Made by a program: the position numbers and the translations under genes. Shown here piece after piece: positions 53,852-64,000 of a stretch of 64,000 nt of DNA. The stretch is from Microcoleus sp. FACHB-61 (GTDB taxonomy: Bacteria > Cyanobacteriota > Cyanobacteriia > Cyanobacteriales > Microcoleaceae): contig JACJNY010000069.1 in NCBI GenBank assembly GCA_014695295.1, positions 1-64,000 of the forward strand, given 5' to 3'. The first letter of the stretch is position 1. Each line of letters starts with the position of its first letter. The notes beneath the pieces are model-generated. The model was not told the DNA's origin. It searched no databases and saw nothing but the letters and a program-made list of their open reading frames with translations.

Positions 53852-54967
53852 ATGAAAAGCGCGATCAAAAAGTCCGATTTTGTGCTAGCTCCTTATATGA
53901 AGAGTAACAATTTGAAAGCTACTTGCCAAATACTCAATACAGTGATTCCTTATACATTTTTATGGTTTTTAGCATTTAAAGCGGCTGCCATTTCTGTATT
54001 CCTTCTTCCGCCGATAATGGTGTTGATGACACTTTTTTCAGGACGTTGTTTCTCTTTGATGCACGATTGCGGACACTATTCTCTTTTTAGTTCCAAAAAA
54101 GTCAATCGCATTATGGGTTTTATCCTAGGTATCATCAATGCGATTCCTCAGTACCCCTGGTCGAGGGGGCACGCTTATCACCACAAACATAATGGTAATT
54201 GGGATATGTACCGAGGCCCTTCGGCGTTGATATCCACCGAAAAATTTGCGGCGCTAACTCCATTTAGTCAAAAGATGTATCAGTTACTCAGACACCCATT
54301 GATGCTGTTTCCCGGTGGTTTTTTCTATCTAATTATTAAGCCAAGACTCGCGCTGATATTGGGAACTACGGGTTTTATCCGACATATTTTTGCTTGTCTC
54401 AATCAAGATTTGGGCATGGGTTTATCTGCAATCATTGCTTCTTATAAATCCAAACATTGGTATACGAGGGCTGAGTTTTGGGATTTATTGTTCAACAATA
54501 TTTGTGTTGTTGGTAGCTGGATTTATCTGAGCAACTTACTGGGGTTTGGCTTTTTCTGGAGTGTTTACTCAATTGTCATGACCTGTTCAGCAGCGATATT
54601 TATCTGTATTTTCTTTGTTCAGCATAATTTTGACGGTTCCTACGCTCATAAAGCTGAAGGTTGGGACTATCTTCTTGGCGCAATTGAAGGCAGTAGTTAC
54701 CTAAAATTACCAACTATTCTCAATTGGTTTTCGGCTGATATTGCTTACCACAATATTCATCATCTCTCTGAGCGGATACCTAACTATAATCTTCAAGCTT
54801 GTCACAATGCTAATATTCACCTGCTTGCTAATTCAAAATCACTGACAATTCGCGATATTCCTGACTGCTTCCAATTCATTCTTTGGGATGCTGCTTCAGA
54901 TAGTCTGCAATCGATTAAATTATTTCAACAACAAGCAGAAACTCCCTTCAGTAAGGTAGCTAATTAA
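53852..54967 (+). CDS. Fatty acid desaturase
   Basis: A 371-residue membrane di-iron desaturase. The three histidine boxes are present: HDCGH (71-75), HAYHH (107-111) and HNIHH (near residue 300). Four membrane helices are spread between the boxes. Length and box spacing fit the acyl-lipid (DesA-type) family that inserts double bonds into membrane lipids. Carotenoid or other lipid substrates cannot be ruled out. The start ATG (53852) gives a short cytoplasmic N terminus. It is the first gene downstream of the cobalamin riboswitch on the same strand. Confidence 0.93.
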   Translation: MKSAIKKSDFVLAPYMKSNNLKATCQILNTVIPYTFLWFLAFKAAAISVFLLPPIMVLMTLFSGRCFSLMHDCGHYSLFSSKKVNRIMGFILGIINAIPQYPWSRGHAYHHKHNGNWDMYRGPSALISTEKFAALTPFSQKMYQLLRHPLMLFPGGFFYLIIKPRLALILGTTGFIRHIFACLNQDLGMGLSAIIASYKSKHWYTRAEFWDLLFNNICVVGSWIYLSNLLGFGFFWSVYSIVMTCSAAIFICIFFVQHNFDGSYAHKAEGWDYLLGAIEGSSYLKLPTILNWFSADIAYHNIHHLSERIPNYNLQACHNANIHLLANSKSLTIRDIPDCFQFILWDAASDSLQSIKLFQQQAETPFSKVAN

Positions 54968-55021
54968 AATCGGGGGGCAATAAATTTGGTTGCTTCTTGC
55001 TCCCCAAAATCCTATGATATC

Positions 55022-55152
55022 GTTTCCGGTTGCACCGGAATTATATAGAGGACACGGCAGTGCCGTGTCCCTACCCGGATTAATTGTAGGGACACGGGAC
55101 ACTCGCGGTGTCGAAAGCTGTGGGTAATATTAATTCCGATGCTACCGGATTT
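55022..55152. repeat. Palindromic MITE-like element with GTAGGGACA inner repeats
   Basis: Outer imperfect inverted repeats (TCCGGTTGCACCGGAATTA on the left, and TAATTCCGATGCTACCGGA on the right, two mismatches) enclose two hairpins: GAGGACACGGCAGTGCCGTG near 55048, and GTAGGGACACGGG near 55087. The right end continues into ATTTGGTAT, as in the element at 16593-16717. It is a small non-autonomous element between the convergent desaturase and ABC genes. Confidence 0.7.
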
Positions 55153-55178
55153 GGTATAACTCAAAGTATCGTCACTTG

Positions 55179-56927
55179 TCAATGCAGCAATTCCTCTAAT
55201 TTTTGCTGGTTCCACAAATACTGATAAAGCCCTGTTTGGCCTACTAATTCAAGGTGAGTGCCACTCTGAACTATTTCTCCTCTCTCCATCACAAAAATGC
55301 GATCGGCACTAGCCGCCGCCGACATTTGATGCGAGATAAAAATTACCGTTTTGCGATCGGTTCCCGTTGCCAAGTTTCGCAAAATGTCGGTAGCAGTTTG
55401 ATTGTCAACGCTGGAAAGAGCGTCATCCAAAATTAACACCGGGGCGTCAACTAACAAAGCGCGAGCAAGTGCTGTCCGCTGCCGCTGTCCGCCTGATAAA
55501 GTAATGCCGCGCTCGCCGACAACTGTTTTGTACTGCTGCGGAAAGTTGAGAATTTCGGCGTGAATTTGCGCTTGTTTTGCCGCGGCTTCAATCTCCGGCT
55601 GTTCCGCTAAAGGGTTTCCGTAGCGGATGTTATTCTTGATGGTAGTGCCGAACAGAAAACTTTCTTGGGGAACGTAGGCGATCGCCCCGCGCAATTGGGT
55701 CAATTTCACCTCGGTAATATCCTGTCCGTCTACAAATAACTGACCCGGATCGATATCGAGCAAGCGTGGCAGCGCATTAGCTAAAGTTGATTTTCCCGAG
55801 CCGATCGCCCCAACAATTGCGACAGTTTCTCCCGGTTTTATGGTAAAATCAACATTTTTAAGCGCGGGTGTCTTAGCGCCGGGATACGTATAATTTAGAT
55901 GGCGGGCCGCAATTTCGCCTTTGACTGGAGTTGCCAGTTCAACTGCATCGGGAGCATCCTTAATTTGCGGTTCCACAGTCAGAATTGATTCGATGCGATC
56001 GACACTCACTTCTCCCCGCTGGTAAGCCGTAATCGTGAAACCCAACAGCGCCGTCGGAAATACCAAACGCTCGACATAAATCAGCAACGCCACAAAATCG
56101 CCAATGCTAATTTGACCATTAGCAATTGCCCCGCCACCAGCAGAAAGCAGCACCAACAAACTGATACTTGCCAAACCGCCCAGCAGCGGAAAAATAAAGT
56201 TTCTAGTTTTTGCTAATTCCAAATTTGCTGATAGCAACTGCGCGTTGCAATTGCGAAAAGCTCGGCGTTCGTTCTCTTCTTGAGCGTAGATTTTAATTAC
56301 GGAAATCCCGCTCATATCCTCCTGAATCAAATCGCTCATAGCCGACAGTTCCTCTTGCACGGCTAACTGTTGGATGCGAAGTTTGTCGCTAAATAACTGC
56401 ACCAAAACTAACATTAAAGGATAAACTGCGATCGCAAACAGTGTCAACCTTACATTAATCCCCAGCATCACTGGCAAAGTCAAAGCATAAGCAAAAGCTG
56501 TATTCGCCAAACTGAGCACCGCAAACCCAACCAAGCGCCGAATATTGTCCAAATCGGAAGTAGCGCGGTTAATTAAATCCCCTACAGTATTGGCGGCAAA
56601 ATAAGACGGTTCTAATGTTAATAAATGGTTAAAAATTTGCTGTTTGAGGTCAAATTCTACTTGACGCCCCACGCCAAACAGCAGAATCCGCGACACCATC
56701 CGAATTACCCACATAATTGAGGCGAGGATCAGAATTAGTGCCACGAAGTTGAAAACTCGGTCAAATTTAGTCGCAAATTGGAGAGTGTCAACTGCATTCC
56801 GAATCAGCAGGGGAATGTAAACGCCCACAGCATTGACAATTAACAGCGAAAAAATGCCCCAGAATGTTGGTTTCCAGTGCGGGCGCATATAAGAGGCGAG
56901 TTTTTGCAGTCGAGAATAACGAGCCAT
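55179..56927 (-). CDS. ABC exporter with fused transmembrane and ATP-binding domains
   Basis: A 582-residue half-transporter of the MsbA/LmrA type. The TMD (residues 1-320) has six helices beginning YMRPHWKPTFWGIFSLLIVN. The NBD follows with Walker A GAIGSGKST, signature LSGGQRQR, Walker B VLILDDALSSVD and H-loop ISHQM. It would form a homodimer or pair with another half-transporter to export lipids, drugs or peptides. It has no C39 peptidase and so is not an alternative to the transporter at 45039. The start is ATG at 56927. Confidence 0.93.
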   Translation of the reverse strand: MARYSRLQKLASYMRPHWKPTFWGIFSLLIVNAVGVYIPLLIRNAVDTLQFATKFDRVFNFVALILILASIMWVIRMVSRILLFGVGRQVEFDLKQQIFNHLLTLEPSYFAANTVGDLINRATSDLDNIRRLVGFAVLSLANTAFAYALTLPVMLGINVRLTLFAIAVYPLMLVLVQLFSDKLRIQQLAVQEELSAMSDLIQEDMSGISVIKIYAQEENERRAFRNCNAQLLSANLELAKTRNFIFPLLGGLASISLLVLLSAGGGAIANGQISIGDFVALLIYVERLVFPTALLGFTITAYQRGEVSVDRIESILTVEPQIKDAPDAVELATPVKGEIAARHLNYTYPGAKTPALKNVDFTIKPGETVAIVGAIGSGKSTLANALPRLLDIDPGQLFVDGQDITEVKLTQLRGAIAYVPQESFLFGTTIKNNIRYGNPLAEQPEIEAAAKQAQIHAEILNFPQQYKTVVGERGITLSGGQRQRTALARALLVDAPVLILDDALSSVDNQTATDILRNLATGTDRKTVIFISHQMSAAASADRIFVMERGEIVQSGTHLELVGQTGLYQYLWNQQKLEELLH

Positions 56928-56960
56928 GTGTTAGCGGGTAATTTGAGATTGATTGAGGAA

Positions 56961-57001
56961 AGGAAGGAGGAAGTTCGGCAACGGATTTTGTAACGGATGC
57001 A
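56961..57001. repeat. Dispersed repeat GGAAGTTCGGCAACGGATT/AACGGATGC
   Basis: A member of the family seen at 18151, 26497, 41501 and 60241. It lies in the 536-bp region between the divergent ABC gene and groEL, which also carries a GTGGGGACACGGCA palindrome near 57293 and the CIRCE operator; no further gene is supported there. Confidence 0.75.
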
Positions 57002-57406
57002 AGCAACAAAGTACAAGGAAGAATGAAGGAGTCCGAGGGAAGGCGCAATCTTCAGCTCATGTTTCAGCAATTAAGAACGTCATCATCGTCGGGCGTGGTT
57101 GCTATAGAAGGTCGAAAAAAAGAATAGAAGCTCTATCGAAAGGTAGATGACCGAAAACACAAGTTAAGAAGTTTTTAATAAAAATTCTGCCTTGAAATGA
57201 CGGGTCATAAAAATTGGGTTTGGGCCTGAACCAAAACCTGATTATATCGATATGTAACAAACCACATTATATCTGTGGCGACACGAGATATGTGGGGACA
57301 CGGCACTGCGGTGTCCTTACCTACTCGCAACGATCGCCCAAATCTCCAATCCGCCCCCGCAATCCCCCCCAGCATTGGGGCGCGCTACAATCAAAAATCG
57401 ATCGGC

Positions 57407-57433
57407 TTAGCACTCAGACTCAGAGAGTGCTAA
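57407..57433 (+). promoter_or_regulatory. CIRCE operator upstream of groEL
   Basis: TTAGCACTC (57407-57415), nine-base spacer, GAGTGCTAA (57425-57433): a perfect CIRCE element. The HrcA repressor binds it and releases on heat shock. It ends 30 bp before the groEL start codon, as expected for HrcA control. Confidence 0.97.
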
Positions 57434-57463
57434 ATTTGCTAATGTAAGCGACAGGAGACAAAC

Positions 57464-59158
<1,695 letters not shown>

Positions 59159-59196
59159 TCTTCCGCCATTAGTCAGCAGCCATTAGTCTGTAGTCT

Positions 59197-59217
59197 GTAG
59201 GGTGCGCCCTAAGCACC
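59197..59217. repeat. GTAGGGTGCGCCCTAAGCACC palindrome fragment
   Basis: A degenerate member of the GTAGGGTGC family immediately downstream of groEL. Confidence 0.6.
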
Positions 59218-59277
59218 ATTGGTGTCAACGAGCGCATCTTATGTAGTACCCGTCTGTTTGACGATTAGGGCAGCTTA

Positions 59278-59310
59278 TCCCCCCGGCGCCCCCCTGATAG
59301 TCCGGGGGGA
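59278..59310. repeat. Stem-loop TCCCCCCGG ... CCGGGGGGA
   Basis: Perfect 9-bp arms (59278-59286 and 59302-59310) followed on the plus strand by AGTCCCCCTTCTTAAGGGAG. This is 120 bp after the groEL stop; no T run follows, so a termination role is uncertain. Confidence 0.7.
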
Positions 59311-59489
59311 CTTGAAGCTATCAAAGTCCCCCTTCTTAAGGGAGATGCAATGGCGATCGGGACTCTCGCTTCTAGCGAGAGTTCTGATGGATTTTAAGCT
59401 TAAGTTGACACCTATGCAGTGCGCACTTAACCCGATCGATCGACTAAGATTTTTCCAAGAAACCCTGTCTCCCCCTCTTTCGTTGTCCT

Positions 59490-59750
59490 TTAAGACGAAG
59501 GAGTTACATTGTTGCTGTGCAAGTCTTGAGGAGATTGAAACAGAGTTTCGAGATAAACTCTGGCAGCTTGGCGATAGCTGCGCGAAGCTTCAGGCGTACC
59601 GCTATCGGCATTCTGCAACAAAAACAGCGACAGGGCCGCGCAAAATACTCGGTCTAGATCCCATTCGGGATGGGTTTCCAGGTAAGTTTTGAGAGAATCG
59701 TGCAGCGTTTCGGGAATTTCGGCAAAAATACTGACTGTTGGGTTCATCAT
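59490..59750 (-). CDS. DUF2811 domain protein
   Basis: An 86-residue protein with the cyanobacterial DUF2811 pattern: TVSIFAEIPETLHDSLKTYL, HPEWDLDRVFCAALSLFLLQ and, at the end of the domain, ARVYLETLF. It is a small soluble helical protein of unknown function. The frame starts with two ATGs (59750 and 59747). A longer plus-strand frame (59219-59692) overlaps it antisense and is a shadow. It stands alone between groEL and the DnaA-box cluster. Confidence 0.85.
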   Translation of the reverse strand: MMNPTVSIFAEIPETLHDSLKTYLETHPEWDLDRVFCAALSLFLLQNADSGTPEASRSYRQAARVYLETLFQSPQDLHSNNVTPSS

Positions 59751-60058
59751 TTTTTTTAGTCTCGCTAATAAATTGAAAACAGAACCCCCCTTCGGCTGGA
59801 TACAGGTGCAGGCACAGCCGAAATCAGAGCGCTTTTTTTTAGGTCGGTCGCATCATTGTGCGCTATCAGGGGGTGGGTTTGTCAATGTTGCGAAATATTA
59901 CAAAGTCGTTTATATCAAAAAAAGGTTTACCAAATAATAAGCTTTTCAGGGCATTTTTTGTTACATATCTTTATGTTTTGCGGGTTTTATGAAAGATTGG
60001 GCAGCAGGTTAACGAAATCCCCAATTCCGCAGCAAGATGCTACCGTGCCGTTAATTTC
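59751..60058. other. AT-rich region left of the DnaA-box cluster
   Basis: About 300 bp with no supported gene. The 59880-59990 part is AT-rich (TTTATATC, CAAATAATAAGC, TTTTTTGTTACATATC), as expected for a DNA-unwinding element next to DnaA boxes, but no defined motif is seen. Confidence 0.45.
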
Positions 60059-60121
60059 TGTGGAAAACTTTGTCGAATCTGTGGAAAACCTCAGACTTGC
60101 CTGTGGAAACGCTGTGGAATG
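60059..60121 (+). promoter_or_regulatory. Cluster of four phased DnaA-box-like sites
   Basis: TGTGGAAAA at 60059-60067 and 60080-60088, TGTGGAAAC at 60102-60110 and TGTGGAATG at 60113-60121, all in the same orientation, 21, 22 and 11 bp apart, i.e. on one face of the helix. TTTTCCACA (the complement of TGTGGAAAA) is the DnaA-box form described for cyanobacteria. A replication origin, a DnaA-titration site or a DnaA-regulated promoter are the options. No dnaA or dnaN gene is in the window. Confidence 0.6.
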
Positions 60122-60240
60122 TTTCGGGAAAAGTCAGGGAAAAAATAAGAATTGCAAAGCGGAGTCATTGGTAATGGGTCATAGGTAATGGGTGATGGGT
60201 AATTGGTGTTTTCTTCCCGAATGCCTTCTTCCCTCAACGT

Positions 60241-60296
60241 CCATCCGTAAAATCCGTTAAATCCCGATCGCCTGCTTCGTTGCCGAACTTCCCTCA
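60241..60296. repeat. Dispersed repeat, minus orientation GGAAGTTCGGCAACG ... TTTAACGGAT
   Basis: A copy of the family at 18151 and 56961. It lies inside a minus-strand frame (60091-60390), which argues that the frame is not a real gene. Confidence 0.7.
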
Positions 60297-60439
60297 CCAG
60301 TGACTCTGCCGCTTTTTGGCGGATGGTTGCCAATTCTGCAGGCGGCATTTTGTCGAGATTGGCTAAGATCAAGCTCATGCGACCGATCAACTAAAGTTTG
60401 TCCCGGTGGCGCGCTAGGAAATCCCAGTAGGAAAGATTT

Positions 60440-60511
60440 ATCATCTGTGCGGTTGAAAGCAGCTTGGTTCTGCCAAAGTCGATCGCCTAATATCCAAACG
60501 CCAACAGTCAT
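60440..60511 (-). pseudogene. Possible N-terminal remnant of a photolyase/cryptochrome-like gene
   Basis: The first residues of a minus-strand frame, MTVGVWILGDRLWQNQAAFN, resemble the start of cryptochrome/photolyase-like proteins (the DPRP superfamily). The similarity ends after about 20 residues, and the rest of a gene of about 500 codons is absent; repeats and other debris follow. This is a weak, short match. Confidence 0.3.
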
Positions 60512-60607
60512 TTTAGTTGTTTCACCATAAAAGTTATCTTTTACTTTTCATGAGGGCTGGTTGTCTATTCAGAAAACTTAATTGGCTGAAAAATCACAAC
60601 TCTAAAC

Positions 60608-61267
60608 TCATGATTTCTCCGCTTCTGGCGAGAACGTACTCGAGCATAACATTGATTTCCAAAGATAGGGACACCGACCCGCAAATTTAAATTTTATGTC
60701 GGTGTATCCTTCAGATTTTAATAATTTTGTCAGCGTCTCTACTGAGAAAAATTTAATGTGACCGTTATCCCAAAGAACGGTAAAATGTTTATCTAGCTTG
60801 CCAGAAACAGCTAAAGCTAGGTTTTTAAAATAGCCGTGATAGGGTGTAGAAATAATTAGCCTTCCTCCCGGCTTGAGGCATTTTTTTGCAGCTTTTGCTA
60901 GTTCTTTAGGATAAAGCAAGTGTTCGATTACTTCAATGGCTAAGACAACATCAAACGAGTGCAGCATATGGGTATCGGGGAGGTCGTAAAGATCTGCTTC
61001 GATAAACTGACACTCGGGGAAACTTTGACGGGAGATGGCAATTCCGGGTGCAGAAGTGTCAACGCCGACAACTTCGCAGCCGTGCTCTGCAATGACGTGA
61101 CTGAGGCTGCCATTGCCGCAGCCGAGATCCAAAACTCGGAGTTTTGTCTTGCTAGCCTCCTGAAGTGTCCCCAGCAATTCTAAAAGGGGAGATACCAAAT
61201 AAGAGTGATGAAATCTGGGACGGTTGTTTGTGTAATAATACGTATAATTGCTAAAGTTTTTTTTCAT
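60608..61267 (-). CDS. Class I SAM-dependent methyltransferase
   Basis: A 219-residue methyltransferase. The SAM-binding loop is VLDLGCGNGSLSHVIAEHG, the acidic residue follows in VVGVDTSAPG, and IEVIEHLLYPKELAKAAKKC with PGGRLIISTPYHG are further typical parts. The C-terminal region (KHFTVLWDNGHIKFFSVETL) resembles methyltransferases acting on glycans or lipids, such as those near polysaccharide genes. The substrate is unknown. The ATG at 61267 gives a short N-terminal extension. No operon partner is visible. Confidence 0.9.
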   Translation of the reverse strand: MKKNFSNYTYYYTNNRPRFHHSYLVSPLLELLGTLQEASKTKLRVLDLGCGNGSLSHVIAEHGCEVVGVDTSAPGIAISRQSFPECQFIEADLYDLPDTHMLHSFDVVLAIEVIEHLLYPKELAKAAKKCLKPGGRLIISTPYHGYFKNLALAVSGKLDKHFTVLWDNGHIKFFSVETLTKLLKSEGYTDIKFKFAGRCPYLWKSMLCSSTFSPEAEKS

Positions 61268-61938
61268 CGATTAAGCTATGGAGATTATTGCCGAGACCGC
61301 AAATATACGGAGCGTGGGTGCACTTTTTGGGCCAGTGTTCGCCACCTGAGGGTTGTCTAGAGTCGATCGGCAGCTCTATCGTCTCATTCTTTTTTTTTGA
61401 CAGGCGAATTGTTGTCACCGAATCAATCGGATGTCAAAAGAAATCTTTCACAGGGTAAAAAATCTCGAATCGCCCATTCCATCGCCCCTCTCAAAGAAGG
61501 CATTCGGAAAGAAAAAGTCCGATAGAGCAAGAATTCTCTCCGTACACTAGCCGGATACTGAACTTTTTGCCTCTTCACTTCGGCCCAAGAGTGCATCCAT
61601 GCGATTGTAGCTTCAAGCAACTGCGGTATGTCCACCCGAGGCTTTTTTGCAGCCGGAAAAATTGACCCCTGGGCGATCGGGTGCAAGTCGAGCCGAGAAT
61701 GGAGAATGGAAGTGTGACGGAAATCACAGGCAGGTGCCACACAAATTGCTGAGTATCTTTAAGTCCACACAGTTAGAATCGAGATTACTACAGTGGCTTC
61801 TATAATTGTGTTTAAATGTTGTTCGGAAGCTGTGTTGTCCCGTCAGCAGAGCACCCTAGACAGATTCGCGCTTTCGGTCTGGTTTATTTCACTTTAATGG
61901 TCGCTGTTGGGTGTCGCACCTTAATTTAGATATGTCCT
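61268..61938. other. Intergenic region upstream of the kinase gene
   Basis: About 670 bp. A minus-strand 105-codon frame (61423-61740, with LLEATIAWMHSWAEVKRQKV) has a protein-like composition, but I recognise no family and see no ribosome-binding site, so I do not call it. The right part should contain the promoter of the 61939 gene. Confidence 0.5.
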
Positions 61939-63987
61939 ATGGTTAAGTTAGGTCAATCCTCCTTTCGCCGTATTTTACTGTCGCGGATTTTGTTGCTCAG
62001 CGTACCTGTTCTACTGGTGGGGGAGTATGTTACCTATCGCAAGGCACGCTCGACGCTTCTGGAAACTGCTCGTCAAAACTTGACAGAAAGTGCAGTCAGA
62101 AAAGCAGAAACTATTGAACAGTGGGCGAAATCGCTGAAGTCGAATTTGATCGGCGCTTCGGAAAGCTCGATGTTGCAGTCTGTAAATCCGAAGGATTATC
62201 AAAAGTTTATCGCGCAATTAGGGCAGCGGTTGCCAGCGCAGGTTGATTGCTTGCAATTGACTAATTTAAAGACAAATCAAGTGATAGCAAGCACTTGCGG
62301 GCAGCAGCCGATTCAGTCGCTGCCGGCAAAATTTTGGCCGCCAGTACAGCAGCAGCAAACGCTGCTGGACGACAAGAGCGTTTACATCAGTCTGTCCTTA
62401 CCTCAGCAGCTACAGGGGAAAGCAAACGACCAGAAGGTGGCTTTGGGTGATGAGGATTTTCCAGATGCGGGTAAAGAAGGCCGCGATAGCCAAGTGAGTT
62501 TGGTGTTGAGCGCTCCTGTTTACATTCGTCGGGGCAATAGCCTGCAGTTGAGTTATGCTTTGAGTTTGCAGTCGGCCCTGCCTGTGCAAACCAGCGCTCC
62601 CAAGGGTTCTCTAGCCGGCTATACGGTGGCGATCGACCAAGATGGGACGATTTTGGCGCACCCGAATATCAACCGCGTGGGTCGCAATATCGCCCAAGAG
62701 GCAGATGCCGATCGACTAAAAAGTATTGTCAGAAGGGCGATCGCCGGCGGACAAGCAGCTTTTCTGCACCTATTTTCCTTTGAAAGGAATGGTGTAGAGT
62801 TGCTAGCAGGATATGCCGCTATCCCGAGTCCTTCAACTAAACAGGAGAACAGCAAGTGGATTATTTTAGCTGTCTCTCGTTTAGATTACGCTCTGTCAGG
62901 TTTGGAAGAAATTCAGCAAGTTTTATTTAATTTAATTGTAGGTTTGGTTGCTGCTAGTATCATTGCGACTTTATATCTGTCTCGCGACTTGGCGCGTCCT
63001 GTGGAAAAACTGAGAGACTACGCGCTGAAAGTAGATACGGAAGCGCCGCAGGCAGTGCCGCAAAATTTCCAAATTAGGGAATTCAATCAACTATCAGAAG
63101 CACTCAACAGCATGGTGCAGCGGCTCAGATCCTGGGCAAGAGAATTGGAAGTCGCAACCCAGGAAGCGCAAGTTGCCAATCAGTTAAAAAATGAATTTTT
63201 GGGCAATATTTCTCACGAATTGAGAACGCCGCTCAACGGGATTATTGGTTTTATTCAAATTGTGCGGGACGGCTACTGCGATGACCGAGACGAAGAAATG
63301 GAATTTTTGCAGCGCGCCCACGACTCGTCAATGCAATTGCTAAATATTATTAATGATATTTTGGATATTGCTAAAATAGAAGCCGGCACGTTCTCCATGA
63401 TGTTAGAAGTAGTTGATATCACCCAGGTACTTGAAGACGCGATTGATTTGCAAGCACCTCAAATTGAGGAAAAAGGTTTGAAATTAAGTTTGCCAGAACC
63501 TCACGCTCCGATTATTGTTCATGCCGATCCGGAGAAGCTAAAACAGGTGTTTTTGAACGTTTTGAGCAATGCCGTTAAGTTTACAGAGTCGGGGAGCATT
63601 AGTATATCTGTGCGGCTAGAATCGAGGAAGAATTCTGGTAGTTTTAACGGCAGTGCGGAAAGTACGACGGGTCCCAGCGGTCAAAGCGATTGGGTAGTGG
63701 TGGCAATTAAAGATACGGGAATTGGTATCGATCCCGAGCACCAGCAGAAATTGTTTCAACCTTTTGTGATGGCTGATGGTTCTACAACTCGCAGGTTTGG
63801 CGGTAACGGTTTGGGCTTGGCTATCTCCCGAAGGATAATGGAATCTATGATCGGAAGCATTACCCTGCACAGCGCGGGTGTGAATCAAGGTACTACGGTG
63901 ATGATTTCTTTGCCTGTCAATCAGCAGTCAAGTTTTTATTTTCACAGCCAGGACTTAGTAACGGAAAAGGGAAATTTGAAAAGTTGA
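61939..63987 (+). CDS. Membrane sensor histidine kinase (Cache, HAMP, HisKA, HATPase)
   Basis: A 682-residue sensor kinase. Helix 1 lies at about 12-32 and helix 2 at about 325-347, enclosing a dCache-like extracytoplasmic sensor (YTVAIDQDGTILAHPNINR is the membrane-proximal Cache signature). A HAMP linker follows at 348-400, and a coiled coil leads to the H-box [16 protein letters not shown] (H426). The ATPase has N540-N544, DTGIG at 592-596 and GNGLGLA at 622-628. It ends with a short tail and no receiver domain. There is no peptidoglycan-binding-like insert, in contrast to the kinase at 348-2597. The partner regulator is encoded elsewhere. Confidence 0.94.
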   Translation: MVKLGQSSFRRILLSRILLLSVPVLLVGEYVTYRKARSTLLETARQNLTESAVRKAETIEQWAKSLKSNLIGASESSMLQSVNPKDYQKFIAQLGQRLPAQVDCLQLTNLKTNQVIASTCGQQPIQSLPAKFWPPVQQQQTLLDDKSVYISLSLPQQLQGKANDQKVALGDEDFPDAGKEGRDSQVSLVLSAPVYIRRGNSLQLSYALSLQSALPVQTSAPKGSLAGYTVAIDQDGTILAHPNINRVGRNIAQEADADRLKSIVRRAIAGGQAAFLHLFSFERNGVELLAGYAAIPSPSTKQENSKWIILAVSRLDYALSGLEEIQQVLFNLIVGLVAASIIATLYLSRDLARPVEKLRDYALKVDTEAPQAVPQNFQIREFNQLSEALNSMVQRLRSWARELEVATQEAQVANQLKNEFLGNISHELRTPLNGIIGFIQIVRDGYCDDRDEEMEFLQRAHDSSMQLLNIINDILDIAKIEAGTFSMMLEVVDITQVLEDAIDLQAPQIEEKGLKLSLPEPHAPIIVHADPEKLKQVFLNVLSNAVKFTESGSISISVRLESRKNSGSFNGSAESTTGPSGQSDWVVVAIKDTGIGIDPEHQQKLFQPFVMADGSTTRRFGGNGLGLAISRRIMESMIGSITLHSAGVNQGTTVMISLPVNQQSSFYFHSQDLVTEKGNLKS

Positions 63988-64000
63988 TGAGTGATTTCCC

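Noticed and set aside
59219-59692. 157-codon plus-strand frame after groEL
   Set aside because: It overlaps antisense the DUF2811 gene at 59490-59750, which has a clear domain, and its start runs through palindromic repeat DNA.
60091-60390. 99-codon minus-strand frame
   Set aside because: It reads through a dispersed repeat copy and the DnaA-box cluster, which indicates a chance frame; only a short upstream photolyase-like match was kept at low confidence.
61423-61740. 105-codon minus-strand frame upstream of the second kinase
   Set aside because: Plausible composition but no motif or initiation signal, so not called as a gene.

Overview
The window comes from a filamentous cyanobacterium, most likely an Oscillatoria/Microcoleus-type genome. 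HIP1-like GCGATCGC/GATCGCC octamers recur throughout, and several genes belong to cyanobacterial families (DUF4079, DUF2811, DUF1400, HpsL-like, TypA, CimA, ThiO). Intergenic DNA is long and rich in heptanucleotide tandem repeats and palindromic dispersed repeats, which is typical of large filamentous cyanobacterial genomes. I saw no rRNA, tRNA or CRISPR array.

Layout. 0.1-2.6 kb: a broken CPBP protease end and a large sensor histidine kinase with a peptidoglycan-binding-like domain inside its sensor region. 3.7-9.1 kb: an exopolysaccharide block of two tandem GT4 glycosyltransferases, an O-antigen-polymerase-like membrane protein and a WecG/TagA-type glycosyltransferase. 9.3-19.5 kb: housekeeping and small genes (DUF4079, alpha/beta hydrolase, cupin, UbiG-like methyltransferase, TIGR04283-like glycosyltransferase, acyltransferase, DivIVA-like protein overlapping coaD, VanY-type carboxypeptidase, XRE regulator). 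A decayed IS1-like element lies at 11.5-12.3 kb. 19.6-27.7 kb: typA, a ParA operon with a coiled-coil partner and a beta-propeller protein, hpsL-like and a DUF1400 protein. 27.9-33.2 kb: succinyl-CoA-synthetase-like genes separated by a TnpB element, then a cellulose-synthase-like glycosyltransferase. 33.5-42.6 kb: a BioD/phosphotransacetylase-like protein, DprA-like protein, MAPEG, YajQ, MuiA, MTHFR and trpS.

42.9-47.2 kb holds the most notable system: a bacteriocin-type export locus. A HlyD adaptor is divergent from two small double-glycine-leader precursor genes (75 and 57 aa), which are followed by a C39-peptidase ABC transporter. The second precursor is very short and has a Tyr/Arg-rich core. 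The transporter should cut both leaders after GG and export the cores with HlyD; no modifying enzyme is adjacent.

47.4-64 kb: a YhcG-type nuclease, cimA, a 2Fe-2S ferredoxin, thiO, an apparently orphan cobalamin riboswitch about 0.8 kb upstream of a fatty-acid desaturase, an ABC exporter, CIRCE-groEL without groES, a DUF2811 gene, a helically phased cluster of four DnaA-box-like sites, a methyltransferase and a second sensor histidine kinase.
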